Assembly (NCBI GenBank): GCA_022606425.2
Contig: JAHDVF020001018.1
Location: 1,302,001-1,366,000 of the forward strand
DNA length: 64,000 nucleotides
Source: Lepidostoma basale
Lineage: Eukaryota > Arthropoda > Insecta > Trichoptera > Lepidostomatidae
Reading direction: 5' to 3'
A program made the position numbers and the translations under genes. Below are positions 21,892-32,972 of this stretch, one piece after another (within the stretch, counting starts at the first letter, position 1; every line of letters begins with the position of its first letter). Under the pieces are notes generated by a model, which had not been told where the DNA came from, ran no database searches, and saw nothing but the letters and a program-made list of their open reading frames with translations.

Positions 21892-22300
21892 TTCTTCTTC
21901 TTCTTCCTTATTGTAGACCTATGTGGTCTGTTCTCCAGAGTGTTGCTCCTCCTGTGAGGTAGATTCCCAGCTGTCCTTCCATCTTTTAGGAGGTCTTTCA
22001 CGAGGACGAGTCCCATGAGGTCGATTATGCAATGTAATATAGGGGGGACTGGTGGTGTCCATTCTCTGAACATGACAGTACCAGTCCCTTTTCGCTGTCT
22101 GCTCCATCTTATAATATCCTCAACCTCACATATCTCTCTTATTCTGGTGTTCCTCACGCGATCCCTCAGTGTCTTGGCTGCTATCGTCCTCAGTGTCTTC
22201 ATTTCGGAAGTCCTCAAAACTTGTTTGGTCCTTACTGTGTCTGCCCTTGCTTCGACGCCATATGCTATTATTATACCAGTTAAAACCATCGGTGGAATAT
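21892..22300 (-). mobile_element. AAG-tail non-LTR retrotransposon 3' fragment
   Basis: The minus strand reads VEARADTVRTKQVLRTSEMK, TLRTIAAKTLRDRVRNTRI, CEVEDIIRWSRQRK, then decayed sequence with RPHRSTIRKKKKK from an (AAG)n tail at 21892-21907. This is the C-terminus of an endonuclease/reverse-transcriptase element. Sister copies: 38.0, 51.2, 55.8 and 59.3 kb. Confidence 0.82.
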
Positions 22301-22740
22301 ACCCATCAGATGAAATTGACAAAACAACAAAATAAATTTCATTTCCTTTCACATTTTTATCACTTACCTGTCACTCTCTGAGTGTTTGTTTGTGTATATA
22401 GGCTCTCGCTAATAGTCAAACACTGTCAAAATAATGACAAACTCTGAAATGGAGTTCGTGTCAACCGTTACGAATGTGAATTATCGAATTTTGTTGACGG
22501 TAGAAGTTTCTCATTCGCTTATACTGTTTTCCACCGTTAAACCTGTTCATCTTTCTCAGAAAGAAAAGTGCTTACTTATTCATAATATCATAGTTTGTAA
22601 TTTAAACAATCTTTTGTTTTATTATATATATATTCAGATAGCATTTATAAAAATAAATTTCCACGTTCTAACGTATTTAACAACGTATTTTAAATAATAA
22701 TGAAATGAAACGATATTTTTTTATAGACTATTCCAATTCG

Positions 22741-22945
22741 CGTTCGCTTCCCGGCGAGGGCAGTGTGATTGTCACACTGTGTTTGGTCTGGAGTAGAATT
22801 CACGTGACAATAAAATGGCGATAGATTAGCTACCTATCACGTGTCACGAGAATCACTATGATAGCTATAATAATACCCTTTACATCGATTTGCCTCATGC
22901 TGTCATGATGTAAAGAACGGTTCAACAAAATAATAATAATTTTTG
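22741..22945 (+). mobile_element. tRNA-headed SINE, head truncated
   Basis: Begins within the B-box side of the head (ttcccggcgagggcagtgtg) and continues through the family body (gaattcacgtgacaataaaa, gatagattagctacctatca, atgatagctat) to an (ATA)n-type end. Full copies at 31.4, 33.7 (split) and 63.3 kb. Confidence 0.75.
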
Positions 22946-23056
22946 TCTTTATTTCGACAGCGACCTGTTTCTCCAAGCTGGTTGGCATCGACAAACTGGC
23001 CCAGACAGCCTGGCGAAACCGGTCGAAATAAAGACAAAAATTGAAATACTTATTAA

Positions 23057-23700
23057 CTCTTACCACTCCTTTGTCGAATGCCAGCCGACATCGCTATATG
23101 TACGCTACAACTCAGTTGTCGGCTGGCGGCCGACAAGATAAGACTTGCGTGCGCGGTGTATTTTCGCGCGCAAAACTTAACACTTGTCGTTGTTTTTTGT
23201 GATTATTCGTTAAAAAAACATTTAATTTCACGTTTTGATAAGATTTTAACTGTTTTCCGTTTTTATTTTACTGTTAAATCATCCTTGCAAATTCACATAA
23301 CCTAAAATGGCGGGAACTTCGCGTGATACGTCATGCAGAGGAGCGATTAGAGTACAAGCCCCACTTCATTGTTAACTGGACAAAGGTTCTAAAGACTGTA
23401 CAGTGTGCAGTAACAGAAAGATTCCAGGGGGAAGACGGGAAACAGTGTGGTTTTGTGAGACCTGTTCCAGAAAACCTGGTCTCCATCCTGGAGATTGTTT
23501 TAAATAGTACCATACTATGCAACACTATAAGTAGTCCATAATGTTTTTTGTAAATTGTTTTTTTATTTGAAGAATAAATCATTACAAATGAATTTTTAAG
23601 ATTTTTTTTTGTAACTACCTATAAATAAAAATTATTTGACATTATTAAAATTAGAATTGGTTGACAAACAATATAAAAAAAAATAATGGAGTGGTGAGGG
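23057..23700 (+). mobile_element. piggyBac non-autonomous element
   Basis: 644 bp, flanked by TTAA (23053-23056, 23701-23704), ends CTCTTACCACTCC and CCCTCACCACTCC (inverse). It carries both ends of a transposase gene on the plus strand. The empty site is preserved at 57985-57995. Confidence 0.88.
23307..23541 (+). pseudogene. piggyBac transposase remnant: N-terminus plus C-terminal cysteine-rich domain
   Basis: ATG 23307 starts MAGTSRDTSCRGAIRVQAPL, stop at 23373. The same frame then reads SKDCTVCSNRKIPGGRRETV, WFCETCSRKPGLHPGDCFK, a stop, and YHT. The cysteine/histidine pattern is the C-terminal zinc-binding domain of piggyBac transposases, which recognises element ends. The DDD catalytic domain is absent, so it cannot transpose by itself. 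Confidence 0.82.
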
Positions 23701-23789
23701 TTAATAAACGTCGTTTTATTTAATTATTATTTAAAATGAACTTCCATCAAGAGATTTCAGTAAAATCATTAGATTAAGTCAAAACATAT

Positions 23790-24200
23790 TATAAAGATTG
23801 CGCCACCATACGTAGATACGCACACTTTAATATTTGACGCTCCCTTGTATTTTCTTTTTAGCGAATTTGCATATTTTATTCGGTGCTTAATATTGAAATA
23901 TTACGTATGATATTTCGCTTCCATGTTTTCCAATAATGTTCGGCATCATAAAATGTTCCCCGCCCCCCGTGTCGGGTATTATCGGGTATCGATCACCGGG
24001 GGGCACGAGCAGCAGCCTCCAACCAGCCCGCATTACGCGGTGCTAATGTGCCCCCTGATGGATGACGTTGTCAGGACGAGGCTCGCTTATTCCGAACTGT
24101 TTTCCACAGACTGTTTCGCACGTTTCCCATTACCGGAGTTATGCTGTATCCGCGATACGAGGGATCGTGACATTTGTGTATTTTGATTATTCTTTCAGAT
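23790..24200. other. GC-rich island, possible regulatory DNA
   Basis: GC-rich core (ttccccgccccccgtgtcgg; aggacgaggctcgcttattc) in AT-rich surroundings, free of recognised repeats. Overlapping open frames in two phases show no domain. Confidence 0.3.
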
Positions 24201-24507
24201 ACCAAAGGACACATGGATCTAGAGTGAAAGCCGTCAGATGCGAGATTCTCTATTTCAACTTTTTAATTTTATTTGCGACTCACATTCGGTAAATTTGATA
24301 CCCGGTATTCCTACTGAAGCATTTTTTCATATCACTTGCATCGGATTTTGTTTCATTTATAAGTTGATTTTTTTTTTTAATAATCGTGTGAACTCTATAT
24401 TAAATAATTTATATGAATGAAAACGTCCGTTTTTTTAGAACTAACAAACTAATTTTAGATTAAGACCTGTGGAATTCCATTATTACGAATTTTTATGAAT
24501 TAAAACA

Positions 24508-24640
24508 CTGTTTTTTCCACTTTTGAGTTTATTTTTCTCGACATCGGGAGAACGATTTAAATTATATCGCTCTCCCGACGATGAAGTTGTAAACCTTCGA
24601 AACATGTCGAGAAAAATAAACTCAAAAGTGGAAAAAATTT
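24508..24640. repeat. Penelope-type inverted repeat
   Basis: Arms ttttccacttttgagtttat and inverse with gagaaaaataaactcaaaag. The right arm has acgatgaag ... cttcgaaacatgtcgag, a hammerhead-like layout with a degraded CTGANGA. Relatives: 25.2, 25.5, 50.45 and 54.2 kb. Confidence 0.6.
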
Positions 24641-24654
24641 ATTAATAATAATAA

Positions 24655-25055
24655 TACTAATTAACCATCATGCCGTTTCCCCGGAGGGGAATGAACCGCC
24701 TTTCAGTAATTTATTAATTTGATCATGCCATGTCTTTCTTGGCCTTCCTTGACTTCTTTTTCCATTCACACTACTTGTAAATATATATCTTTTTAACCAT
24801 TATTCCCTCATCCATTTGTTCCATATATCCAAACCATCTTGGCGACCCTTTCTTAATTTTATTTATTACGCATTCATCAGCCTGACATTAATTTCTTACT
24901 TCATAATTAGATATTCAATTATACATTGTTTCACACATTCTTCTTGGTGACCTCATTTCTACGGCATTTATCCTACTTTCATCCTTCTTCTGCCAACTCC
25001 AAGCTTCACTTCCATACATAAGGGAGTTCTAGTGCCGACCCTTACGCATGGAAGT
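24655..25055 (-). mobile_element. GTTA-tail non-LTR fragment
   Basis: Minus-strand copy: complement of the family's 3' end (ttaaccatcatgccgtttcc) through ctttcatccttcttctgcca and acttccatacataaggg. No frame survives. Confidence 0.72.
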
Positions 25056-25059
25056 TTTT

Positions 25060-25595
25060 TGTAGAAATTTTATTATATTTAATGGGAATAACTACTTTCG
25101 CTTTGCTAAGGCATTAACAAACATTTGATAATGTCTTACTTAGGCGAATCCTGTCATTTTCCTATAATATATTAGATTTTAGATAAAACACTGTGGAATT
25201 CCATAATGACGAATTTTTATGAATTGAAATCCTGTTTTTTCCACTTTTGAAAAGTGGAAATAACAGTGTTTTAATCCACAAAAATTCGTTAATATATTAA
25301 AACTTCTAGAAAATGACGTTTTTATTCGTTAATTTTATTATATTTAATGAGAATAACTTGTTTCGCTTTGCTAAGACGTAAAAAAAAATTGATAATGTCT
25401 TACTTAGGCGAATCCTGTCATTTTTATATACTATATTAAATTTTAAATAAACTTAAGGCGTTAACACTGTGGATTTCCATACGGACGAATTTTTATGAAT
25501 TAAAACACTGTTTTTTCCACTTTTGAAAAGTGGAAAAAACAGTGTTTTAATTCATAAAATTTCGTTAATATATTAAAACTTCTAGAAAACCGACG
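25060..25595. repeat. Two direct copies (265-bp period) of Penelope-type repeat
   Basis: aattttattatatttaatg recurs at 25066 and 25331. Each copy contains gataatgtcttacttaggcg and ends in a palindrome (ccacttttgaaaagtgg; the second, near 25500-25555, is almost perfect with arms of about 40 bp). Confidence 0.65.
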
Positions 25596-25859
25596 TTTTT
25601 ATTCGTATTAATTATATAAGTTTTATCTTCTTGTTTTGCTTGTGTTATTACAAAATATTTATTTGAATTTTCTCCCGTATATCCTTTCACATATTATGCG
25701 GTGCCCACCATACTAAATGTATCTATATACAATCATATAAGGGTATCTCCCAAAATGCAGTACCTACCCAAAATGACAAAATCCAGTAAATTCGCACTAA
25801 CGGCTTGTTCCGAACGCTATAAATGTTGCCGCATAATCCCTTACAATTCGTAGTGATTA

Positions 25860-26140
25860 CTTTCGCCCCGAGTCGGAGAACCTTTTACTCCCCGCCTCGT
25901 CCTGGCGTACAAAGGAAAGTGCGGAGTCCTTGGGCGGCGTGTTTCCCGCTCTCGGGAAGGGCGGCGGTGGAGCGCCGTGTGGCGTAGGGCGGCAGTTGGC
26001 GACGGTCGACCGCGGCGCGCGCACGGATCCCGCCCGACGACTGGCGAGCCGCCCTCGCGACAACAATACCCGCTCAGTACAGTGGAGACGGTGCCCTTTA
26101 GGGGTTCAGCTATCGCCGGAGCGTGTGTTCAGCTAACTCC
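25860..26140 (+). promoter_or_regulatory. GC-rich block with Inr and DPE: candidate core promoter
   Basis: CpG-rich DNA (about 25870-26060). An arthropod initiator TCAGT sits at 26074-26078; taking A26076 as +1, GGTTC lies exactly at +28 to +32, matching the DPE consensus. No TATA box at the expected place. The downstream exon and its gene were not found. Open frames across it in both strands are compositional. Confidence 0.42.
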
Positions 26141-26239
26141 TCTAGCCCCAATAGGATGCTCCGCAGCCATACGAATCTGTATGTTTTCGAGTGTTTGTTG
26201 TCAAACTATTAATGTATGCAACGTGGTTGCGCCCATTTC

Positions 26240-26940
26240 GGTTTGATCACAGTCGCCATTACCAAATTACCTAATTAAATCCATCAAGTTGTTTACTAGA
26301 TATAAATTATTTCTCAGAGATACGTTGATTTTTGTTATACCCTTCACAAGCTAAACGATTTTTTTAAAGAAAGTCATATTTTATAAATATTATTTAAAGG
26401 ACAAAGCGTGTATTTATTATGACGGATTCTCACTACCTGTCGGTCCCATTTCAGCGATGTGATACATTTATCTCATTTCAAATCTTTATATTCTAGTTTA
26501 TATGGAGTAAAACTACTTTTTCATTCCAATGACATACAGCTTTATTGCTTACTAGTATAATAAACTATATACACATTTTTTTCTTCTAACCGTATCAGAA
26601 TTTCACATTTGATATATTTTAATTAGTTGTATAAATTTATATTTCATTTTTTTTTATATAATCCCAGTGTATTAGATAATATATTGCGAAAGGATAACGT
26701 CACATCAATAAATAACCTTATTTGTTCACATTTTTCGTCCTTACAAGATAATTGCGCGCCGCTATCACAATGGTAAATAAACAGTACATATTATTATAGA
26801 AATATTTTAATTTACATAAATAATGTATGTATATACTTTATAATGTGTTTTTAACAATAAAATAATGTGTGATATGTATGAATAGTAAATTATATTTTTT
26901 TGACAGGTAAAACGGCCTCTTTTATATATTCTCTACTTTG
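26240..26940. other. AT-rich DNA, no gene seen
   Basis: If the 26076 promoter is real this is its first intron or 5' UTR. No domain or repeat family recognised. Confidence 0.3.
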
Positions 26941-26949
26941 ACTCGATTC

Positions 26950-27350
26950 TAACCGTTTGTCCTTTGGATCCGACCCAGACGTTTCCAAACGCTCAACATG
27001 TCGTAAAAAGTTGCATCTGTTTCAATTGCAATCGGAAGGTCAACCACGGAGCGCTCTGGCCCTTGTTACGGCGTGCCGTGAATTTTAATCAGTCCGCTCG
27101 CCGCGTCCGGATCAGACTTTCGGGAAAATCGGGAACGCTCGCGAGAAGGGAAAATGCAGCCGCTTTTAGGGGTGGGGGCGATCGATGCCGCCTCCATCCG
27201 CTGCGCGGGCTTCCTCCCACCCCTCCCTAGCCCCCTCGCCACCCCCTCTTTCCCCCTTTCTACTTTTCTTTCTTTTTCCCCCAAGTCTCCTCGTTTTCAA
27301 GAGAAACAGCAGGATACCAGCGCCGCTGAAACTTAACGCTCGTCTTCGAT
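26950..27350. other. GC-rich island with pyrimidine tract
   Basis: cgctcgccgcgtccggatca region followed by a C/T-rich tract at 27210-27295. Three overlapping open frames on both strands result from composition. Possibly a promoter or conserved non-coding element. Confidence 0.3.
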
Positions 27351-28021
27351 GGGCTTACAAATTAATTTTAAGTAATGAGGTGATTTGAAGTCACCGAGTC
27401 AAAATGTGACTGCCTCACTCGGTTTTATGTAATTCGCAGTTTGGTCCTTTTAACTAAGTTCACCTTGACAGCTTTCTACGTCTCGCTAGTTTCTGTTCTC
27501 CTGGCATCCCCCTCCACCAAAAAACGAATTGCGTGCTTGTTTTCTAAGGCAGAGTTTTCGTTTAATACACATGTCAAGAAATAATAAAGCGGTATAAAAA
27601 GTTTTTACAACTGACTGCTTATTTTTTTTGTTCTTTGCGAATTGGTATTTTTTTTATACACGATAATAAAATAAATTTATTCATGTGAAATACTATATTT
27701 AATTAGATTAAAAAAACATTGTATTTTCACAACATTTTTTTACGCTCTGCACAGGCATTTATGGTATTTTTCTTATCCTTCGTTGTATAAATTTTTTAAC
27801 TTTCATTTCATGGTGTAGCAAATTTGCTACAAATCGTAAAATCTACTAATATTTGAATTTCATACATATTCTAATTGTACGACACTCTTCATACCTGTTA
27901 CGGTACCCAAACCGTCGCTTGTGACGCTAATTTAAAAACCCTTTACTTTGACATTTGTTTGACGATTGACATGCTTCTAGTACTGCCAGTTGTCAGACAA
28001 AAAAGGCAAATTTTACTAATA

Positions 28022-28240
28022 AGTAACTAACTAACTAACTTACTCCCCGGAGGGCTAGGCAGAAAGAATGGACTGCCACACTTTTCTTTCCTGACATATT
28101 TCTCTCGGTTCCTCAACATTCATTTGACTCCTCACGTGGCCGACATTCAATATTTGATTTATTCGATCGTGCCACATTTTCCTCGGTCTTCCTCTATTTC
28201 TAGTTCCATTTACATCGTTAACATAAATTTCCCAAAAGAA
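28022..28240 (-). mobile_element. GTTA-tail non-LTR 3' end, copy 1 of an adjacent pair
   Basis: Starts with (AACT)n at 28022, then ggctaggcagaaagaatgga and ttcctcaacattcat, to cgttaacataaatttcccaa. Its sequence immediately precedes a second copy in the same orientation. Confidence 0.75.
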
Positions 28241-28245
28241 ATGCT

Positions 28246-28835
28246 AAACTAACTAACTAACCATCACGCCGTCTCTCCGAAGGCAGAAAGAATAGACTGC
28301 CACACTTTTCTTTTCTGAATATTTCTTTCGATTCCTCAACATTCATACATCGTATCATGCACGCGCGTCGATTTCTCTGACTCCTCACGTGGCTGATATT
28401 CAATATTTGATTTATTCGATCGTGCCACGTTTTCCCCGGTCTTCCTCTATTTCTAGTTCCATTTACATCGTTAACATATAATTTTTTTACCATTTTTTCT
28501 TCGTTCATTCTTTCCATGTGTCCAACCATATTAATAATCCTTTCATTATTTTGTTCATAACACCATCAATCGCACCGCATTCACATCTTATATTTTCATT
28601 CGACACTCGATCATATACATATTTCCCACACATTTGTCTAAGAGATCTCATTTCTAATGCATTTGTTCTACTTTCATCCTTCTTTTGCTAGTTATATGCT
28701 TTGCTTCCATACATAAGGGTCGGTACAAGAACACCTTTGAGGACTGCCATTTTAGCTTTTTTGGATAGGTTTTTGTTTGCGATGACAACTTTAAGTGCAC
28801 AATTCACTTTGTTGCCTGCCCCAACCCTTCTTGCT
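28246..28835 (-). mobile_element. GTTA-tail non-LTR retrotransposon, 3' part, copy 2
   Basis: (AACT)n at 28246-28260, then the C-terminal RT coding region on the minus strand: MVGHMERMNEEKMVKKLYVN, NRGRPGKTWHD, RRACMIRCMNVEESKEIF. Upstream decayed sequence (28530-28830) matches the same polyprotein (ccttatgtatgga, cttaaagttgtcatcgcaaa on the minus strand). Confidence 0.8.
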
Positions 28836-28964
28836 AATAAATATACGAGTATATTGTTAATCTATTATTTTTTAAATTATTACCCCATATTTTACTTTGA
28901 AACAGATAACTAAAAATATTTTTATTAGAAATAAAAAAAACTCGTGAAATGAAGGATTTTTGTT

Positions 28965-29075
28965 TAATTTTTACACTGAATAAGGATAAGAACCTTCCGA
29001 AACATGTTTGTGAAGAGTGTAATAATTTTTTATTAAAGTAAGAACATGTGAATTCACAACGCAAAATGCAGTATT
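28965..29075 (+). repeat. Penelope-type terminal fragment
   Basis: cactgaataaggataagaac, cttccgaaacatgtttgtg and gaattcacaacgcaaaatg match the arm at 2092-2205. Hammerhead-like layout with G8 of the core replaced (CTGAATA). Confidence 0.55.
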
Positions 29076-29511
29076 TTAAATTTATGAAAAATAACTATTA
29101 GCAATGATTAAAGTTGATTAATGTAGGCGCGATAAAAAAATATAATTTAGATTGTAATCTATATGAGGCGTAATATTTCAACACTTGGGTTTTATCACAA
29201 TGTCCGGAAGGCCTATAGACACGGCAATGATTGATTGCCGCAAAACATAGTAACGGGAGCCACCCGCTACCGATAGTGGATTGTTCAATTAATCAAACTT
29301 TAGGCATACGTTACTAAATAGCTACTGAAGTAGCATAATACTCGAGCCGAGTGGCCGTCGCCGGGAGCGATCCATATTTACGTGCACGGAGTCATGAAAC
29401 TGTATACAAGCAGCACGCCAAACCCTTGATTCTATACATATTTTTTTATATACCCAGTTATACTAACGTTTACCATAAAAGAAAAGCGATATTCGCAAAA
29501 CAAAATGTATT

Positions 29512-29660
29512 TTTCGCCACCTTCGTGGTAGAGTGGTAACGGCTATTTCTGCCACACCAAAGGTCCCGGGTTCGATTCCCAGCGATGGCAGCATGAATAA
29601 AAAATCACGTCTTCACAAGAAGAAAATGACAGAAGTCATATGTGACTCAGAATAAACTTG
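29512..29660 (+). mobile_element. tRNA-headed SINE, divergent copy
   Basis: Head ccttcgtggtagagtggtaa (A-box side) and ggtcccgggttcgattccca (B box), then a short divergent body. The head resembles a tRNA but lacks a full cloverleaf. Confidence 0.65.
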
Positions 29661-29697
29661 AATAAAATCGCCAACGAATGTTTTAAGAAACTTAATG

Positions 29698-29870
29698 AAG
29701 ACGGCTTTCGTGGGAGAGTGGCAACAGCTACGACTGCCACAACGAAGGTCTCAGATTCGATTCCTGGCGATGAGTGTGAAAAAAAAAACGCGCTGTATTT
29801 GGTCACGTAGAATTCACGTGACAATTAAAATGGGCGATAGAATCGCTACCTACCAAATATTGTATATAGT
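29698..29870 (+). mobile_element. tRNA-headed SINE
   Basis: A-box region ttcgtgggagagtggcaaca, B box cagattcgattcctggcgat, then body tagaattcacgtgacaatta and gatagaatcgctacctacc. Lies 40 bp after another copy. Confidence 0.72.
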
Positions 29871-29934
29871 AATTACTTAGTAATTAAAAGAACCCAATTG
29901 GGTTCAAATAATTGAAATTTAAAAAAAAATAGCG

Positions 29935-30020
29935 CTGTTGTAATATCACGTTTATTTTATGAAATTGTCGCGACAGCTGTTTCACCAGTCGATATTGGGA
30001 TCATCAGATGTTACAATCAA
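29935..30020 (-). repeat. Single Penelope-type arm with hammerhead-like core
   Basis: Matches the arms at 3.3 and 12.4 kb. On the minus strand CTGATGA (30007-30001) and GAAAC (29983-29979) frame a weak stem (TCCCAAT/ACTGGT), so core bases are kept but stem II is poor. Confidence 0.55.
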
Positions 30021-30329
30021 CTTAATTAAGTAAATAGCGATAAGATTAGACTATGTTTTAGGTTAACGAGGGTAATAGGTTATTCATTCAGACGGCGACT
30101 GCAGAGATATGCTTCAGCGATGACGCCATTTCTAAGATTATTACTATACCGTATACGGTATAGAACAGAGGTGACCAACAATTCGATTGCGATCGACTGT
30201 TCGATTGCGAAGCCAATTTTGGTCGATCGCTCGCAATTTCTTAACTAAAAAACCTACAAGACTGCACGATAAATATACTACTAATTCAGGACCTTTAAGG
30301 TTAGGAATATCAAGGTTATATATCGTCGG

Positions 30330-30625
30330 CATATCTCCATCTACTGCTGGACGAAAGCCTCTCTACCCCACATCATCGGTCTCTCGCCAGTGTTCTCCGT
30401 GTCATTCCCGCCGTCCACACAATATCATTGCTCCACCTGGTGGGCTGTTTTCTGCCACTTCTCAGACCCAACCTTGGCCTCCATTCAGAACCTTCTGGTT
30501 CCATCTTCCATCATCCCGTCGGCGCACGTGTTAATCCCGTTGCCATTTCATCCTATATTGGTGACCCTGGTTTTCTAATATTCACGTTGGTTACACGGTA
30601 TCTAAGCAAGATATCTGATATAAAT
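30330..30625 (-). mobile_element. Non-LTR retrotransposon 3' fragment
   Basis: The minus strand decays from a typical C-terminus: QRAMERF, IRNITRVTNIG, then GERPMMWGRGFRPAVDGD at the end. Multiple stops. A distinct insect family, unlike the GTTA-tail one. Confidence 0.55.
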
Positions 30626-30675
30626 CATTCCATGGCCCGTTGTGCAACTTAAATTTTATTAATTATTTCTCTAAA

Positions 30676-31280
30676 TTTTTAATTGTATCTCAATAGAGAC
30701 GAAGAAACAAACTGGAAACTGAATATGGATGATCAAGGTGTTTACAGGACTTATGACCTGTCATTGGTTGGGTTAAGCGCACGCTTTATGTAATTACAAC
30801 ATTCCCCATTCCACCATTGTTATGATCATGTATGATACATTTTTGGAAGTTGTATATATACTCCAAATCCATACATATCTTCACGTGGCAGTTCCAGTTA
30901 GCCATCTATGTAGATTTGATTGTACTAATTAATTTTTTAAGATTAATCTATACAATCCATCCACTAACGCCATCTATGAAGAATGATTGTTTAGCATTTA
31001 GCAAACTACTTTATTAACACAATGCGAAGAGACTACCGCCTCCTAGCGCACTGTTAGAAGTCGCCTGGAGTATCCACTCCTATTTTTTACGCCAAATAAT
31101 TGACCAGAATATTTACAAATATTTGTGAAATGTATACTTATATCTGTATACGAATCTATGTCATCTATGAAGAATGATTTGTTTGAGATACAATTAAAAA
31201 TTTAAATTAACCACCCACAGGTGAAAATCCAGGATTCGTATACAGATATAAGTATACATTTCACAAATAATTATTTCTCT
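30676..31280. mobile_element. Composite fold-back element
   Basis: atctcaatagagacgaag at 30685 pairs with its partial inverse near 31183-31196. cttatatctgtatacgaat (31136-31156) pairs with its inverse at 31234-31256. The interior carries the ggtcataagtcctgtaaa-type centre (inverse) and the 15.99-kb repeat. Same family as 16203-16531, rearranged. Confidence 0.6.
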
Positions 31281-31407
31281 AGTCAACATCCATGTCTCGC
31301 ATCCCTAGGCCAACACAGATATCACGCACTGTGTCTGATAAAATTAAATATAATAATTCCTAAGTCTATAGCTAATTTAAACTAATACTATTATTAATTA
31401 AATTAAG

Positions 31408-31625
31408 AGACAACCTTTGTGGCCGACTGTTAAGTGCTACGACTGCCACACCGAAGGTGCCGGGTTCGAGTCATACTGTCTTTGATCTAGCGTAGAATTT
31501 ACTTGACAATAAAATCGCGATAGATTAGCTACCTATCACATGTCATTAGAATCGATATGATAGCTATACCCTTCACATCGATTTGGCTCGCACTTTAATA
31601 ATGTAAGGAGCGAACAAAATAATAA
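31408..31625 (+). mobile_element. tRNA-headed SINE, nearly full length
   Basis: Head caacctttgtggccgactgt ... ggtgccgggttcgagtcat, body tagaatttacttgacaataa, gatagattagctacctatca, atgatagctata, ttcacatcgatttggctcg, end aacaaaataataacaac. Confidence 0.75.
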
Positions 31626-32164
31626 CAACTTCTATGGCCTGTTCAATAGCCATAGTTAGCCAAAATGCACCTGGTATTGAAACACAGTGTATTGATAGTA
31701 TGTATTTGACACCTTACACCCTCGGCACTAGGACATTTTTTATAAAGAGTTAATCTTATGTGGACAAGAGTTGACTAGCCCTGGTATAGAGTACTTAATA
31801 AACAACTAGTAACGGTTTTATTTGCTACAGCGCGTTTTATTTCTTGCAGTCATATCTGCAACTGCAATTAAATACCACGATGAACACTTTAAAACTAAAA
31901 AAATCATACGGATTTGCGTAATTATGATTTCACGTGAAAAAACGATCTAACTTTTACTTTGATTCTCACTATACCCTCATATCATTCTGCAAGATGCAAT
32001 CTCACACTGTAAATAGGTAGATATGTTTTGTTACATTCTATTGTCGAGTCCACTTCATCAGACTAATACTTTTTTTTCGCAGTCCAATTAAGAATTAATA
32101 ACATGCCGTTCGTGAAAGAGACGCAGTTTGCGACCACTACTCGAGGGAATGTCTTTTTTCAAGT

Positions 32165-32972
32165 ATATGGTATTCTTCTTCTTTTTCAAGTGCCCTGTCG
32201 GGTCCCCCCAACGTTGGCGGTCACCTCGGCGAACCTGTCCCTGTCCTGCGCCGCAGTCGGAACTACTCCTCCACACTTCGGATGCTGGTCCACTCCCTCA
32301 CGTTTCGCAGCCAGGACATTTGTCTCCTTCCGGGCCCTCGGCGTCTCTCAATTTTTCCCTCCAATATCAGTTGAAGAAGGTGGTACTTTTCCCCACGCAG
32401 TTATGACCCAGATGTGAGATCTTTCGAACCTCGATAGTTGATAACAATTCCCTGTCAACTCTAGCTCGCCTCAGGACTTCGGTATTGGTAACCATGTCTG
32501 TCCAAGGAACTCTGAGCATTCAGTGATGGAGCCACATTTCAAATGCTCCCAGTCTGTTCATTGAGTTAACTTTCAAGGTCCAAGTTTCACACCCGTACAA
32601 CAAAACAGACCACACATAGCATTTGATCATTCTCTGGCGGAGTTTCAAGTTTACGTTATCATTCATTGCAGAAGAGTGATTTCATTTTATTAAACGTAGC
32701 TCTTGCTGCCTCAATTCTGCATTTTATCTCTACATCTGGGTCAAGATATTGCGTTAGTATGCTGCCGAGGTATTTAAATTTTTTCACCCTTTCAACGTTA
32801 CGACCGTTCAAATGCAATACTGACCCACTGAAGTCAAGCCGTCCGACTGTCATCCATTTGGTTTTTCTGACATTTATTGTTAGCCCCAATCTTTCACCGG
32901 ACTCGTCAACAAGATTAAGGAGGTCCTGAAGATCGCTGACGCTTTCAGCCAATAAAACAGTGTTAGGTAGTA
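32165..32972 (-). mobile_element. AAG-tail non-LTR retrotransposon, 3' part
   Basis: From about 32952 the minus strand reads SVSDLQDLLNLVDESGERLG, KTKWMTVG, VKKFKYLGSILTQ, CRIEAARATFNKMKSLF, then across a frame break a WSVLLYGCETWTL-type region. It ends HLKKKKNT at a GAA-rich tail near 32170. This is the reverse-transcriptase thumb and C-terminus. Its 5' end is abutted by a mariner MITE at 32973. Confidence 0.8.

Larger units (their letters stand above)
22946..23775. repeat. Penelope-type hairpin interrupted by a piggyBac element
   Basis: 22946-23056 holds imperfect inverted arms (ttgtctttatttcgacagcg / gaccggtcgaaataaagaca). After the piggyBac element the repeat resumes at 23705 (aaacgtcgttttatttaatt ... 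cttccatcaagagatttcag). The intact counterpart at 57795-58065 shows both parts contiguous with a single TTAA. Confidence 0.75.
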
